Assembly (NCBI GenBank): GCA_028023455.1
Contig: JAQFVV010000152.1
Span: 1,798,001-1,862,000 of the forward strand
DNA: 64,000 nt
Reading direction: 5' to 3'
From: Epiperipatus broadwayi
Lineage: Eukaryota > Onychophora > Udeonychophora > Euonychophora > Peripatidae
The position numbers and the translations under genes were made by a program. The notes under the pieces were generated by a model, which made no database searches, was not told where the DNA came from, and was given only the letters and a program-made list of their open reading frames with translations. Positions 45,961 through 57,852 of this stretch are shown here, piece after piece. Positions within the stretch are counted from its first letter, which is position 1, and each line of letters begins with the position of its first letter.

Positions 45961-48389
45961 AACCAGGCTTGCTCCACTCATATAACTTGAAAGTACTCAC
46001 TAGCAAGTAATTTGATAAATCTACTGAATAGTATCTTTTTCTTCATTATTTTTCTGTAAATGGAGTGTAATAGATCATTTATTAAGTTATCTGTAATATA
46101 TTTTACTATGAGTTTTTAAAATAGTCATATAATAAATTAAATGCTTCACATTAATTTTATAACAATAAATTATTCCATTACAGGTGTTCACCCATATCTA
46201 GTCTATAAATTACTCTAGTGTTTTTATTTAAATATGAGATGCTTTAAATCACTAAAAGAATTCTGTATAGATTCTAACCAGGATTTAAATTTACTCATTA
46301 AAGTTTATAAAGCAATTCTAAAATAGAGAATGCTAAAGTAAATTATATTAATTGCTTGTCAAACAAAGTCAAACTGCTTCTAATAATAAACAAATATTAT
46401 TTAATCATTATGCCTTTTTCTTATTAACGTCAACCTGCCTTTGAAAAGAAATCTTAACATGCGCACAGATCAGATTCATTCATTGTTTTATTCATTCCTT
46501 CAGTTCTGTTCTGTATAATTAATTAGAAGCACATTAAATATGGATTCTCTCATTTGACTTTGGATATAGCTACATAAGTCAAAAACTTATATTTTTTTTT
46601 AAAAAAATAATAATTGTGGATACCATAAGCTGCTCTGAATTTATTGATAAAACTCCAGTATCATTGGGCAAAACAAAAATCTAGGTAATTTTGTTGTTGG
46701 ATTTAGCTTATTTTTACATCAGAAATTCTTAAGATTATTTAATTGAACATTCAGAAAAGATCTTGAATAAGTGTTAGATATAAAACTATGTCTTGAATTG
46801 ATTCTAAGTCTGTTATTCTTTGAGAAACAATTTATTTTCTTATATTTAATAAAGAAATTGATGAAAGAATAAGTACTTAATACAAAAAATGAACTTAAAT
46901 AATTCAGTATTGTTTCTTACAGTTATATTTAATTATATTTTTAGAAATTTAGTGTAAGTTCTCTTCTTCCATAAACCAAAACAATCAGCAGTAGAGTGTG
47001 CAAGTATCAGAGAAGCTGTTTGGAAAGTACCTGCATCTTAATATTCAAATGAAACTCTCTTTTCTATTAACATTGCACATGATTCAATATTTAGTAAATA
47101 ATCTCTTTTACCCTTACTTTTGGCGATGTTCTCATATTATTAATTGTTCTAATATTTCAGTTTCCAATCTTCTTCATAAACTTTTTTTTTCTGTAGTCAT
47201 CGATAAGTTTATAAGAGCAATCATTGTATAATCAAAATATCAGATTAATTAGCAATATTGGAACTAAAAAATAAATGTAAAAGAAGGTTGATTTTATATT
47301 TGCATCATATTGTGATGTAGTGTTGAATATTTATCAAGTAAATTATTTCAGAAATTATTTTAAATGTAAACATTGATATATGATAAAATTCATAATCTTC
47401 AGTTTTTTTTAAAAAGATTATGTTAAATTTATAAGCTAATTTTAAGATAATATCAGAAGATATCAAATGAGATGTCTAATATTCTTTCATTTCTTTGGCA
47501 TTGATTATTATAAATAAATTTTTAAATAATTCACCTTTATTCTTGCATTTTTTACATTATTAAAATATCTGACAGTTTTGACTCTTTTAAAATCTTATTT
47601 AAAACAATAAAATGCAATTATATTACATTACACAATTAACATCAAAATAAATTTATCATGTGATTGCATAAATGAACAAAAAATAATGTAAATATTAATT
47701 GTAGTTTACAGCTTTGAAGAAGTCTGTAGATAATTAAAATTGTCAAATATTTTAATAAAAAACATGGTATAAAACATTAAAAATGCTTTATTTAAATATG
47801 ACATATATATGCACAGACTAAAATATTGAGTTTGTAGTTCATGGACTGAGTTATGACAAAACTCGTCTTAAATGTTTTATTCCTTATTTTTTTATTTTTT
47901 TTTCTAGAATTAAAGTATTTTTATTTGTTTATAAATAACTTTCTAATGATGAGCAATAATATAGATCTCCTAGTCTGTTTTAGCTAGTGAATGCATTTGA
48001 GAAATATTGATGAGGCATTACTATGGCACTGCTACTTTTCACTATTTTGCAGCTATTAATAACATTAGTTTATATACTTTTTTGTGTGTAAAACCATAAA
48101 TTATTAATTTAAAAAATCTAAAGATGTCAGTATTAGTCAGACCTCAAAGCAAATTGACCTGATTGTTTGTATCATAATACAACATCACTAATTGGTCGAT
48201 TATTTTGTTCCAGGCATTTCAGAATGCATTTTATTTTTTAATATTTCCCCAAAAAAATTTATAATTTTCAATAATTTATTTACATATTTAAGCTTTATGC
48301 AACATATTTATAAAATATTTATTTTAAACCCAAAACCAATGTGATTATAATAAATAGTAAAATATCATTTACAACAACTATATAACTAC
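45961..48389. other. No feature recognised in about 2.4 kb
   Basis: AT-rich sequence. The open frame at 46998-47231 shows no domain. Confidence 0.45.
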
Positions 48390-48784
48390 ATATATATTAA
48401 TAATAATTACACATAAAAAGGTTTATTCATCACATGGTTTTATGCCCTTTTCAAATGTTAATCATCTATTTTAATATTAACTAATTATTGCAGATAGAAC
48501 ACCACCTAGTATTCTATAATGGAAGTAAAATAACAATAACATAATAAAATTTCAGTAAAGCAGAATAACCTCCTTATAGAATTCAGTATAACTTCAAAGA
48601 ATTGAATATATAACATAACAATATACAAAATAAATAATATCCAACTTTATATATACTATTTTATATAATTTTTTATTTATTTTTAACTGACCAATTGTTA
48701 ACTAAATTTATTGAAGTTTTATAAGTATTCATACAATTATTCTGTTTAATATATTTATCTTATTTTTGGGTCTTTAATCCTATT

Positions 48785-49027
48785 TTAAAGGTTTAATAGT
48801 TTTGCAGCATTTATTATATGCCCATATGTTAAATAATAAATATATAAAGTGAATTTATCATCATGCCTATTAATTCCATTATGTCCTTTGGATCTTAATT
48901 CTAAATGTTTCATTGTATAATGATAGTCAATCATATTACCATGGTCACAATTGTTTATATCTATGATTCCATTTATATATATTTTTATATCATCTCTTAA
49001 TATACAATTACCTAATAATTTATCCAA
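48785..49027 (-). pseudogene. Penelope-like family D endonuclease remnant, left arm
   Basis: The open stretch reads MDKLLGNCILRDDIKIYING, IIDINNCDHGNMIDYHYTMK, HLELRSKGHNGINRHDDKFT, LYIYYLTYGHIINAAKLLNL. IIDINNCDHGN..DYHYTMKHLELRSKGH fits a decayed GIY-YIG core (GIY as IID, YIG as YHY) followed by the conserved Arg helix and H. The Y-x-x-Y-LTYGH block matches VHYLDTGH of family B. The upstream RT is missing and the catalytic motifs are damaged. Confidence 0.65.
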
Positions 49028-49269
49028 ACTTTTACTATTTGACTATTCCATATTTATATGATTATCAATAAAAGTTGTGTTTTTATTTATTAATGTTTTG
49101 TAAATTTTGGAATAAGGACTTTTTTATATTATCCCAAAATGTACAATACAATAATAAAAAAATTATATTGATATACATATAAATATTGGATGGTTAAATA
49201 GGAAAAGTCTGGATAAATTAATAGGAAATTATAAATTATGAGACAATATAAAATAAAAGGAATTGTATG

Positions 49270-49480
49270 TAAAATTAATTGCGATCTTTGCAATATGTTT
49301 ACTATGATCATACAGGAACACAATTAAAAGTGAGAGTCAAAAAACATAATGCAACTAATAGACATGATGATAAATCTGCTTTATACATACACTTCTTAAC
49401 ATATGAATATAAAATAGATGCTACAAAAAATATTAAACTATTAAATTAGATTAAGGATCCAAAAGGAAGACAATAATATA
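49270..49480 (+). pseudogene. Penelope-like family D endonuclease remnant, right arm
   Basis: With frame changes the plus strand reads YYDHTGTQLKVRVKKHNATN, RHDDKSALYIHFLTYEYKID, ATKNIKLLN: the same peptide as the left arm in opposite orientation. It keeps YxG-like YDHTGTQLK better than the left copy. Confidence 0.6.
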
Positions 49481-49825
49481 TGAAAGATGATACATTAATC
49501 ATAAAACTTCAATAAATTTAGTGGACAACTAGTCAATTAAAAATAAATAGAAAATTATATAAGATCGTTTATATAAATTTATAATGTATGTATTATTTAT
49601 TCTGTATATTATGTTATATATTCAACTCTTTGAAGTTATATTGGATTTTATGTGATGTTTTATTTTGTTATCGTTGTTATTTTATTTCCATTATAGATCA
49701 TTAAATGGTGTTGTGTTTTATTAATTTATGAACATTAAAACATGATTAACATTTGAAAAGGCATAAAACCATGCACTGAAATAGGCTTTTTATGTGTAAT
49801 TATTATTTATATATATAATATTATA

Positions 49826-49942
49826 ATTCGATGTTTGTATTTCTTCAAAGCAATAGTTGTAATTATATAATTGAATACTTATAAATACAGTAATCAGATA
49901 TATGTAAAGTATAACATTAAAAATGTTATCCACTTAGGAGCT
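49826..49942. repeat. Sequence shared with 30945-31078
   Basis: See the partner entry. It ends with TTATCCACTTAGGAGC exactly as the family B outer end does, after which the two loci diverge. Confidence 0.7.
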
Positions 49943-50319
49943 ATTATTTCTTATAATTTATATAAAAGAACAGCATAATGGATTCCATTAATTTTCATTT
50001 TTGATGTAATTACAATTAGATTTTATTTGAAAGTATTTATTTTTAAGAAAATAAGTTGTAAAAAAGTAAAAGTTGTTTTTGCTGATTAATAAAAATTGCT
50101 TTCATAAACATCAGTGAAGACATTTTTTATGAAATTTTAATAAGTTTAAGTCTATTTTCATTTTTTTATGATATCTCAACTAAAATTCATTTCATATTAA
50201 AAATGGAATTCAAATTCAGTAATTTTTATGAATGAACAATATTATGAGACAATATTTAAAAGATCAAATATGAATCGAAATTGTCGGTAGCGTTTTTCAA
50301 CTAAGTGAAGGAGTTGGAC

Positions 50320-50325
<6 letters not shown>

Positions 50326-50369
<44 letters not shown>

Positions 50370-50412
50370 GTGAATAAAAAAAACAATAAATAATAATAAT
50401 AATAATAATACC
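50326..50412. repeat. ATT and AAT microsatellites, partly inverted
   Basis: TTA repeats (50326-50368), a short spacer with a poly-A run, then AAT repeats (50390-50411). The two are complementary and can fold. Confidence 0.9.
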
Positions 50413-52429
50413 AAAAAAAAAAAAACAATTTATTTATTTTTGTTTAAACTGTATGCTTTTTATAATCCACAGATTCTGTCATAGTACATAAATCATACTT
50501 TTTATAATGTCAAAATTAAAGTTGTAATTTTTATCTGAAACATATTAAGTAAAGTGAATGGTGGTCATGTGATGTTTATTGGCTTAAAATGAATGTAGTT
50601 GATCTTTGATTTAAAGCATTATTATGTACTCTAACTTTTATACTTACACATAAATTTAAGTGACTCTTACAGTCTATAACAAACAAAATATAAAATTTTA
50701 TATATAGTGTAATGGTATGAATAGGACCAGTATCTGTACTATGCCTGAAGAACAGAAACTCTATTGAATGCAAAATAAATCTAGATTTATGTCAAGTTAA
50801 TATGACTTGACATGGCAGATTCTAATAATCTGGTTCCTTGAATTCCTAATCTATATCACTATAAATTTAAATCGAATATGAAATAATAAGAATGCCAGCT
50901 CTGACATATATATATATAAGATTTTATAAGAAAATTTTCTAGCATTTATTTAAATCGAAATATATAATGCTATCTGAATTATACACTTACATATAATTCT
51001 TCATTTTTATCGCTTGACTATATAAAATAAATAATGTTTATAACTTTATCTAATAATGATATTATTTACATCAAATAATAATGATTCAAAAATGTTCTTG
51101 ATGAAACATAAATGGATAAACCTAATATATGATGCTGGTTTAATGGATAAACTTATTATAATGTCAAACAAAAAAACATAGATGGATAACGAAAACTTGT
51201 GTTTATTTGCACTTGATAAATAAACAAAGTTTATTAAGTCTTAAGACTTATTCAGATTTGAAATAAGAGATATAACTTACATTAAATATAAAAATATTGT
51301 TTAATGGTAATTTGTGACTAATTATCATGATTTCCTTTGATTATATGTATATATAAAACATATATTCATGACTGAATGTATTTATATTAAATATTAAATA
51401 AATAGATAATAAAACTTGAAATGGAGTTAAAATTGGTGAAATGATGAAACACACAATGACTACGTACGTATTCATAAACATTTAAAAATCCATTGCATAG
51501 TAACTTATTCTAGATTTATGAAAGGCTAAAATCCAGGTACTGTTCAGAATTCCTTTCTAATAAATCACTATATGATTTTATTATTAATGTTTATTGTCCT
51601 AATCCTATTAAGCCAGTTTCCATATCTCAGTATTCTATAATTGTAGCTTCTTAGCAACAGATATATAAATAAGATATTAGGCTACCAAATGTTTCTTCTG
51701 AGATATTTATTCATTTTCATCATTAAATATTATTCTTAGCCTAGAAGTAATATGTTCCACCATAACCATAACCCTCAGGTATCGAGGCTTCCATAAACAC
51801 CACACAAATTCATTGAAAGATTTTGTCAATGTAAGTAAAATAATTCGTTATACATATATTCTCTGAATCTAGCCATACATTTTTGAGAAATCAGAATTTG
51901 ATTTTTTTTAATGATACAAAATAGATCCCTTTTGTTTTTATCACTAATGTTGTATTGGTTTCTGTGATCATTTTGTCATCATTATATATAGGAGGTTTTG
52001 GTATTCTTATTTCAATAAATGCATATATATACTAGTCAAATTTGATTGCGTGTATTTATAATTTTCATTAGAAGTAAATAAATACTTTAGGGTATGGTGT
52101 TAATCGCATTTCAGTTGTTACTGACCCTTAGTTTGGATTTAAACTTGCCGTTCGAAGCAGTTGTTAAGTTCCTTTTTAGCTATATATTTTTAGGTTTTTC
52201 TTTAACATATAAGTTTTGAATAAGTATATCTTTCGGTGTTCCTTATAATACGAAATTTTTTTTTATCATTATGAAACTTCTCTTTTGGAATAGGAAATGT
52301 CTATCTTTTTCTTTAAAAATGAAAACAAAATCTTTTGCTTTTAATGATCTGCTTGTTGTCTCCTTTGTTTCTAAATAATTTACAAAGTCCACCACTGTTA
52401 TATTTAATTCGCACGAGGCTTTGTTTTAT
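50413..52429. other. No feature recognised in about 2 kb
   Basis: AT-rich sequence without supported features. Confidence 0.45.
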
Positions 52430-52684
52430 GAAAATTTACTAAATAATATTTTAATTTGCAAAGCGCCGATAGTTGAAAATTGAAATGAATCGAGATACAG
52501 CCAAATCTCTAGCGCCCGTTACAACACATAACTGACAGCCAATCAGGCCTCCCTTTTTTTCGTAAAATCTTTGTTATGTGTTTAGGTTTGGATGTCATTT
52601 TAGTTAGCTATCATTGGCATCTGATTGGCTGTCAGTTATGTGTTGTAACGGGCGCTAGAGATTTGAAAATTTACTAAGTAATTA
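52430..52684. mobile_element. Short element with perfect 45-bp terminal inverted repeats
   Basis: 52502-52546 and 52621-52665 are exact inverted copies, starting CAAATCTCTAGCGCCCGTTA and ending GACAGCCAATCAG. They enclose a 74-base centre, and the whole 164-bp unit is much GC-richer than its surroundings. Outside it GAAAATTTACTAA(A/G)TAAT occurs at 52430-52447 and again at 52665-52682. Perfect identity of the arms implies recent formation or selection. It resembles a MITE, but the flanking repeat is longer than a normal DNA-transposon duplication and the left one stands 55 bases away from the inverted repeat. Confidence 0.75.
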
Positions 52685-54083
52685 TTGCTATAATAAAACT
52701 TATTTTAATATTATTTAGAAGCACACGTTTACATAAATTCATTCATACACATATATGTGTAATATCTATTTATTTAGTCCTGTGAAATGTATATGTATAA
52801 GCAGATGTTTTATGGAATAAATTGAAGTTATGTTTTACTCTTGAAATTAAAATGTTATTTTAGTTTCTACTACAGAGAAATTTATCTCCTTTAAAATTGG
52901 GGAATGTTTTGAAAATGAAATATTAAATATATAGCCTATGTTCCTTTGAAATGATAAAAATCACATTAAATCGTTATTATTTTCCGCACTTATATTTTAA
53001 AATTATCAAAAAAATAGATATTGTTATTATATGGTGAGATGGAAATTAGGGAGACGTTGACTACGCACTTCAATAATTCTAAGAATCCTATATAAAACAA
53101 ATAACATATATATATAATAACGCAGTCAAGGTCTGTTCCTCGATAGTACAATTATTTTTAAGATCCGTTTAGTCTTTATATTTTTTCGCTGGGAGAAAAA
53201 GACATCTTATTTTAATGTAGAAAAAGAATTATTCTATATTCAAAATTTTTTTTTTCTTATTCTTTACGTACATTCATACACTCTTTTATAAGGGAATATG
53301 TCAAAAAATATTTCTTGTATCATATATTATTTTTGAAAAAAAAATTGTTTGACTCCAAACTTTTGAGCATTATCTATATTCTTTTCCAAACAATTTAATA
53401 CTTTTCATCTCTAAATTAATGTTTGGTTGCCCAGAACATTATGATGTATTATTTCAATGTGACTTACAATGTATTTTGATACTAAAGTTAATAAGATGAT
53501 AAACTTTTTTTTTACATTATCGCTCTTTCATTTTAAAAAAGCAAGTGTATGCAAAAAATTATCTTATAGTTATATTATACTGATTAGATTAGAAATAAAT
53601 AATTGCCTGGGAATTCATAAAAAATTCAAGCACTGAAAGTATCGAAATTGGAGTTATGATTCATATGTCTTAAACCCTAGAATCCATTCTTATACTATTA
53701 TGCTAATTGGTTCACACATTAGGTCTACATTGTTTTAAATATATTTTCCATATAAAATATAAATAAACCTTAACTTAGACTTTTATTGCGAATACAGATG
53801 TTCTAAAATAAAAGTGAATTTTTGATTATATTAACATATGGCTGTCGACTACCATATATAAATAAATTTTTACATTTTCATTTTTACTCCCTCCACTCAC
53901 AACTTTGACGCCATCCATTTCAAATAAATACATTAATGATTATTACTAATCATCTTCGAAACTAGAGATTACCTCTGGACAGATATAAACTTTAAATCTC
54001 AGTTAAAGATTAATATATCTGATTTTTTTAAACTTACACACACGGAATTATTCAACTTTCTCTGTCCTGTATGTAATATCTTC
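52685..54083. other. No feature recognised in about 1.4 kb
   Basis: AT-rich sequence without supported features. Confidence 0.45.
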
Positions 54084-54187
54084 ATAGATATAATAAACAC
54101 CTCCATACTTCCCCATTCTTTTCAAATTCATATAAATAAAGATATTTGAAAAGAGTGGGGAAGTATGGAGGTGTTTATTATATCTAT
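54084..54187. repeat. Near-perfect hairpin, 44-bp arms, 16-base loop
   Basis: 54084-54127 and 54144-54187 are inverted copies with a single mismatch (T against C). The arms contain AACACCTCCATACTTCCCCA and TTTTCAAAT. The length and near-perfect pairing resemble a small-RNA precursor or a very short MITE. The outermost bases are TA-rich, so a TA target site cannot be proven. Confidence 0.8.
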
Positions 54188-54724
54188 AAATAAATTTGTG
54201 TGAAAATATATTGTAATGGTCATATTTCTACATTCACACAACAAAATAAAAAGTTCAGGAAAATTACACTAAAACTGATCCAGATGAGGAGTTGAGATCT
54301 CGAATCTGTCTACACTTCAACTTATTTACCTCCAGGATTTACTACTTTATGGATGATATATATATATGAGTCTTAATTTAATTCACAAGCCTGCTGAGAA
54401 AGTATGGAATATGAACTAGACACACCCTTGTGGCTTATAGGCTAATAAATATATATATATATTAATAAATTTAGACTAATTTGGGTTGATTTGAGTGGAT
54501 TACGAGATATACACTAAACAGTATTAATTTTTAAATATCTTTAATAAACAAAATTAAACAATTAATTATAAAATAACAAACAGATATGTATTGATTGTGA
54601 GGTTTTATGTGCATGGGCATTACAATAGTGATGAGATAATTAAAATACAGAAGTTTCATCTTATTAATACTGCATTTTATACATGTATTTACTATTTGCA
54701 ATCAAAATTCATGCCTATATGTAT
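54188..54724. other. No feature recognised
   Basis: AT-rich sequence between the hairpin and the hAT element. Confidence 0.45.
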
Positions 54725-54732
54725 ATATAAGG

Positions 54733-55550
54733 CAGTGGTGCCCAACCTTTAACTTGACGCGAGCCAGTTGAGAATTTAAAAAAATTTGGGGAGCCACAAT
54801 TATATATTACATTTTTCATATTACATTTATAAACATGGTACTTGGGTACTAAACCTGCAATGTAGGGAGATAGGTGGGGGGGGGACGGCCTATTCACATT
54901 GGTATCAATCCGCCGTTTCTAATGTGGCCAAAATAACGTGTACACGGATCTTTCTCGATGAAAACATCAATATATACAGCAAAATATATGTGTACACGAA
55001 TCTATCTCGATAAAAACAACTATTTACAGCACTAAACATCAATATATATATACAGCAAAATATATACGTGTACACGGATAAAAACAACTGTTTACAGCAC
55101 TAAACATCGATATATACAGCAAAATATATACGTGTACATGGATCTATCTCGATAAAAACTATTTCCAGCACTAAACACAATATATATACAGCACCAAACC
55201 AAACGTCTACAAGGATCTTTCTCGATAAAAACAACAATATATACAAGAGCACTAAACACAATATATATATATAGCACCAAACCAAACGTGTACAGCAAAA
55301 AAAAAAAATGGTGTAATATGTTAAAAAGAAAAAAAAATGTAAATACATTTTATTTATTAAAAATTTGGTAACATACATATAAATTACAATTACAGGAAAA
55401 ATATATTTTATTTAATGTGAAACCTGACACTGCATATCGTTATTGTTTGTATTGTAAAAATGTTTACTTTTTTGAAGAGTGCAATTCGAGCCACATTAAA
55501 CAGTTACGCGAGCCACATGTGACTCGCGAGCTACGGGTTGGGCATCCCTG
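54733..55550. mobile_element. Non-autonomous hAT transposon with exact 8-bp target duplication
   Basis: The left end is CAGTGGTGCCCAACCTTT, the right end GGGTTGGGCATCCCTG. These inverted ends (CAGxGxTGCCCAACC) are typical of hAT elements. ATATAAGG stands directly on both sides (54725-54732 and 55551-55558), the 8-bp duplication of that superfamily. Subterminal ACGCGAGCC and GCGAGCCACATGTGACTCGCGAG blocks are further transposase-site-like repeats. At 818 bp with no transposase domain it depends on a partner. A minisatellite fills its middle. Confidence 0.92.
54935..55295. repeat. Minisatellite inside the hAT element
   Basis: Repeated variants of about 50-60 bp containing GATCTTTCTCGAT(A/G)AAAAC, AACATCAATATATACAGC, AAAATATATACGTGTACACG and AGCACTAAACA. 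About five to six imperfect copies; the open frames across it on the minus strand come from the repeat. Confidence 0.8.
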
Positions 55551-55558
55551 ATATAAGG

Positions 55559-56035
55559 TATGCCAACTATTCTGAGGTCTACTAGCTATTAGCTAAACAT
55601 TACTGAGATGATATAATATAAAGCATTAAATTCCTATTTCTATAATATTATTGTTAAGCAATAATACACTCTAGTACAGATTCTTTTGATAAATCAGGTT
55701 CAACCAAAGCCGAAGTTATCTGATAGGGTGGAATGAACTGGTTACTGTAGCGGGGCTTCTGATACTATGGTGCTAAATACTAAATTAAAGGTTGCAGTAC
55801 AAATGTATAGTTATTCATGGGATTCAGTACCTAGTACTAGGTTTCCTTAGACCATACAACTCCAGCATAATAAATTTCCTTAATTTGGGGTGTTGGAGCA
55901 GCTTTGAATATGATTCTGGACCCTCGAGTTCTGGTTCTAAGTATGGCTGTCCAAACTAAATAATAGGGTGGTTATTACCATAAGCCCATTTTAAAGAAAG
56001 CATAGCAAGACATAATACACAGTAGTGTTTATAAT
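55559..56035. other. Relatively GC-rich segment, not recognised
   Basis: 55690-55990 is less AT-rich than its surroundings. On the minus strand one frame reads RTRTRGSRIIFKAAPTPQIK, EIYYAGVVWSKET before a stop. No known domain or splice arrangement could be assigned. It may be an unrecognised repeat or a decayed coding segment. Confidence 0.3.
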
Positions 56036-56040
56036 AATTA

Positions 56041-56248
56041 AACAGCATTAAACTGTTGCACATGCGCTTTGGATTTTAAATATAAAATGAATGAATACTA
56101 ACACTTCAACCACAAGATATTTATCATGTTGGTTGAAGTGTTAGTATTCATTCATTTTATATTTATCATGTGGTTGAAGTGTTAATATTCATTCATTTTA
56201 TATTTAAAATCCAAAGCACATGTGCAACAGTTTAATGCTGTTTAAATA
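56041..56248. repeat. Fold-back repeat with partially duplicated arm
   Basis: 56041-56115 pairs with 56173-56248: AAACAGCATTAAACTGTTGC at one end, GCAACAGTTTAATGCTGTTT at the other, and ATGAATGAATACTAACACTTCAACC against GGTTGAAGTGTTAATATTC. Between them 56133-56166 is an extra copy of the right arm's inner half (GGTTGAAGTGTTAGTATTCA), separated by TCATGTGG. Confidence 0.85.
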
Positions 56249-56644
56249 TTATAGTTTATAAAAAACATTGCGCTATATAAAATAATTGATTTATTTACAA
56301 AAGTGTTTAGTAAAAGCACACTTGTAATGCTTATAAAATAATACTAATATAAAGAGAAATTTAAATGTGCAAATTCTATAGTTTTGTTCAGCAGAAACTA
56401 CCTTGACCCCATTCTCAAATTAGCATACCTTAATCATGATAAGAGGGGTTCATTAATAGCAATCTAGTTTTAATAAATGGAATGTGTATATATTCCTTTA
56501 TAATTATATAATTAACTAGGGAGGGAAAAGCATTTTTCAGGTCTTTATTAATAATTACAAATATGCTTGTGATATCATCTCTGGCCATTATTTAACTATT
56601 ACATAATATTAATTGCAAACTTCTTACAAGCTAATACATGTAGG

Positions 56645-56646
<2 letters not shown>

Positions 56647-56717
<71 letters not shown>
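56647..56717. repeat. TA microsatellite (about 70 bp)
   Basis: An uninterrupted TA run followed by a shorter degenerate one. Confidence 0.97.
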
Positions 56718-56726
<9 letters not shown>

Positions 56727-57850
56727 AAATATAAATGACTGTGTAGCACTCTGTTGTTATATGTGAGAATAGATTTCAAAGCAGCGATTTATGTTTGCTA
56801 AAAAAGCAATGAAATATTTTACTGGTTAGCTCCACTATCTCTCCCCAATTTATATTAATTCTCCCTGTTTTGAAATGATGGTACATAAATGTAAAATAAA
56901 ATTAATAATTAATATAAAATTAGGCATGACTGCAGATTATAGAAAGATGAAATTAATATAATATAATTATTATAATTTTAGAAACTTATTTTAAGGTTAC
57001 ATTAATAGGCAAGCTTTTACAGTTACATTTAAGATTTATTTCAAACAAAGATTTAATTATTTAAGAATTATTACCTTATGAACATTCATAGTTAAATGAT
57101 TTTAGATATTAAAGTTTAATAGATTTATAGAACTCTGTGGTGAAGATATTACTGATTTCATCTAAAGGCTGAGCTGACTGGCATTTGTAGTGAGCACTGT
57201 TGCTTCTCCAAATAGGTTGTCTTTTCTTGATATCTTTGGCAGCTGGTGGTACTGGTCACCTCCATTCCTGCAACAATGATAATGATGATGTACAGTGGGT
57301 GGATGGTTACCATTCTTCCATAGGAAGATCGCAAAGTTGGGACTTTTCTAGCCACTCATACTAAATTTTCAAATGGGCATAGCTTTCAGCAGCAATTGCT
57401 TAGATTTTATTATAAGAGAGAGATTGGGAATGCTGAAAATTGGGTTTTTTTATATTAAATTTCTGATCACCACCTGTAAAACCTATTAACTTATTTACAA
57501 CTTTTAAATTTTAATGTTTAAATTAAACATTTCTTTATTAACTTTTAAATTTAACATTCTCAATCTGGTAAAAACATAAGCAAATCTCTAGCAAATAACA
57601 AATAGTGCTTCATTATTGCATTTGCTTTGTCCAAGATACACTTTAAAATTTGTTATTTTTAAGATTTATATTTGCCCTCCACACAAATCTAAAATAGGTG
57701 CATGTGATGTGATCTTTTTACTAAAAATTATTTAATATTTTTAAAACTAAATTATTTTCTGTGTAAACACTTTGCCATATGTATATGTTGGTCACCCATG
57801 GAATTGTATATATATGCAATTCTTAAGCCAGATAATGCTTTAAATTGATA
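56718..57850. other. No gene supported
   Basis: 57130-57370 is somewhat less AT-rich and has a 65-codon minus-strand open frame that resembles no family I know; its ends show no clear splice sites. The rest is plain AT-rich sequence. Confidence 0.4.
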
Positions 57851-57852
57851 TA

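Larger units (their letters stand above)
48390..49830. mobile_element. Penelope-like element (family D), palindromic copy
   Basis: 48390-49030 and about 49290-49830 are inverted copies. Pairs include TTATGCCCTTTTCAAATGTTAATCAT against ATGATTAACATTTGAAAAGGCATAA, TATTCAATTCTTTGAAGTTAT-type blocks on both sides, and TACACATAAAAAG against CTTTTTATGTGTA. Each arm carries the same endonuclease end, on minus in the left arm and plus in the right. The outer right edge runs into the 130-bp sequence shared with 30945-31078. Confidence 0.7.

Noticed and set aside
57158-57355. 65-codon minus-strand open frame with a Thr/Ser-rich end
   Set aside because: No family recognised and no splice signals at its ends; the segment is only slightly GC-richer than its neighbours.
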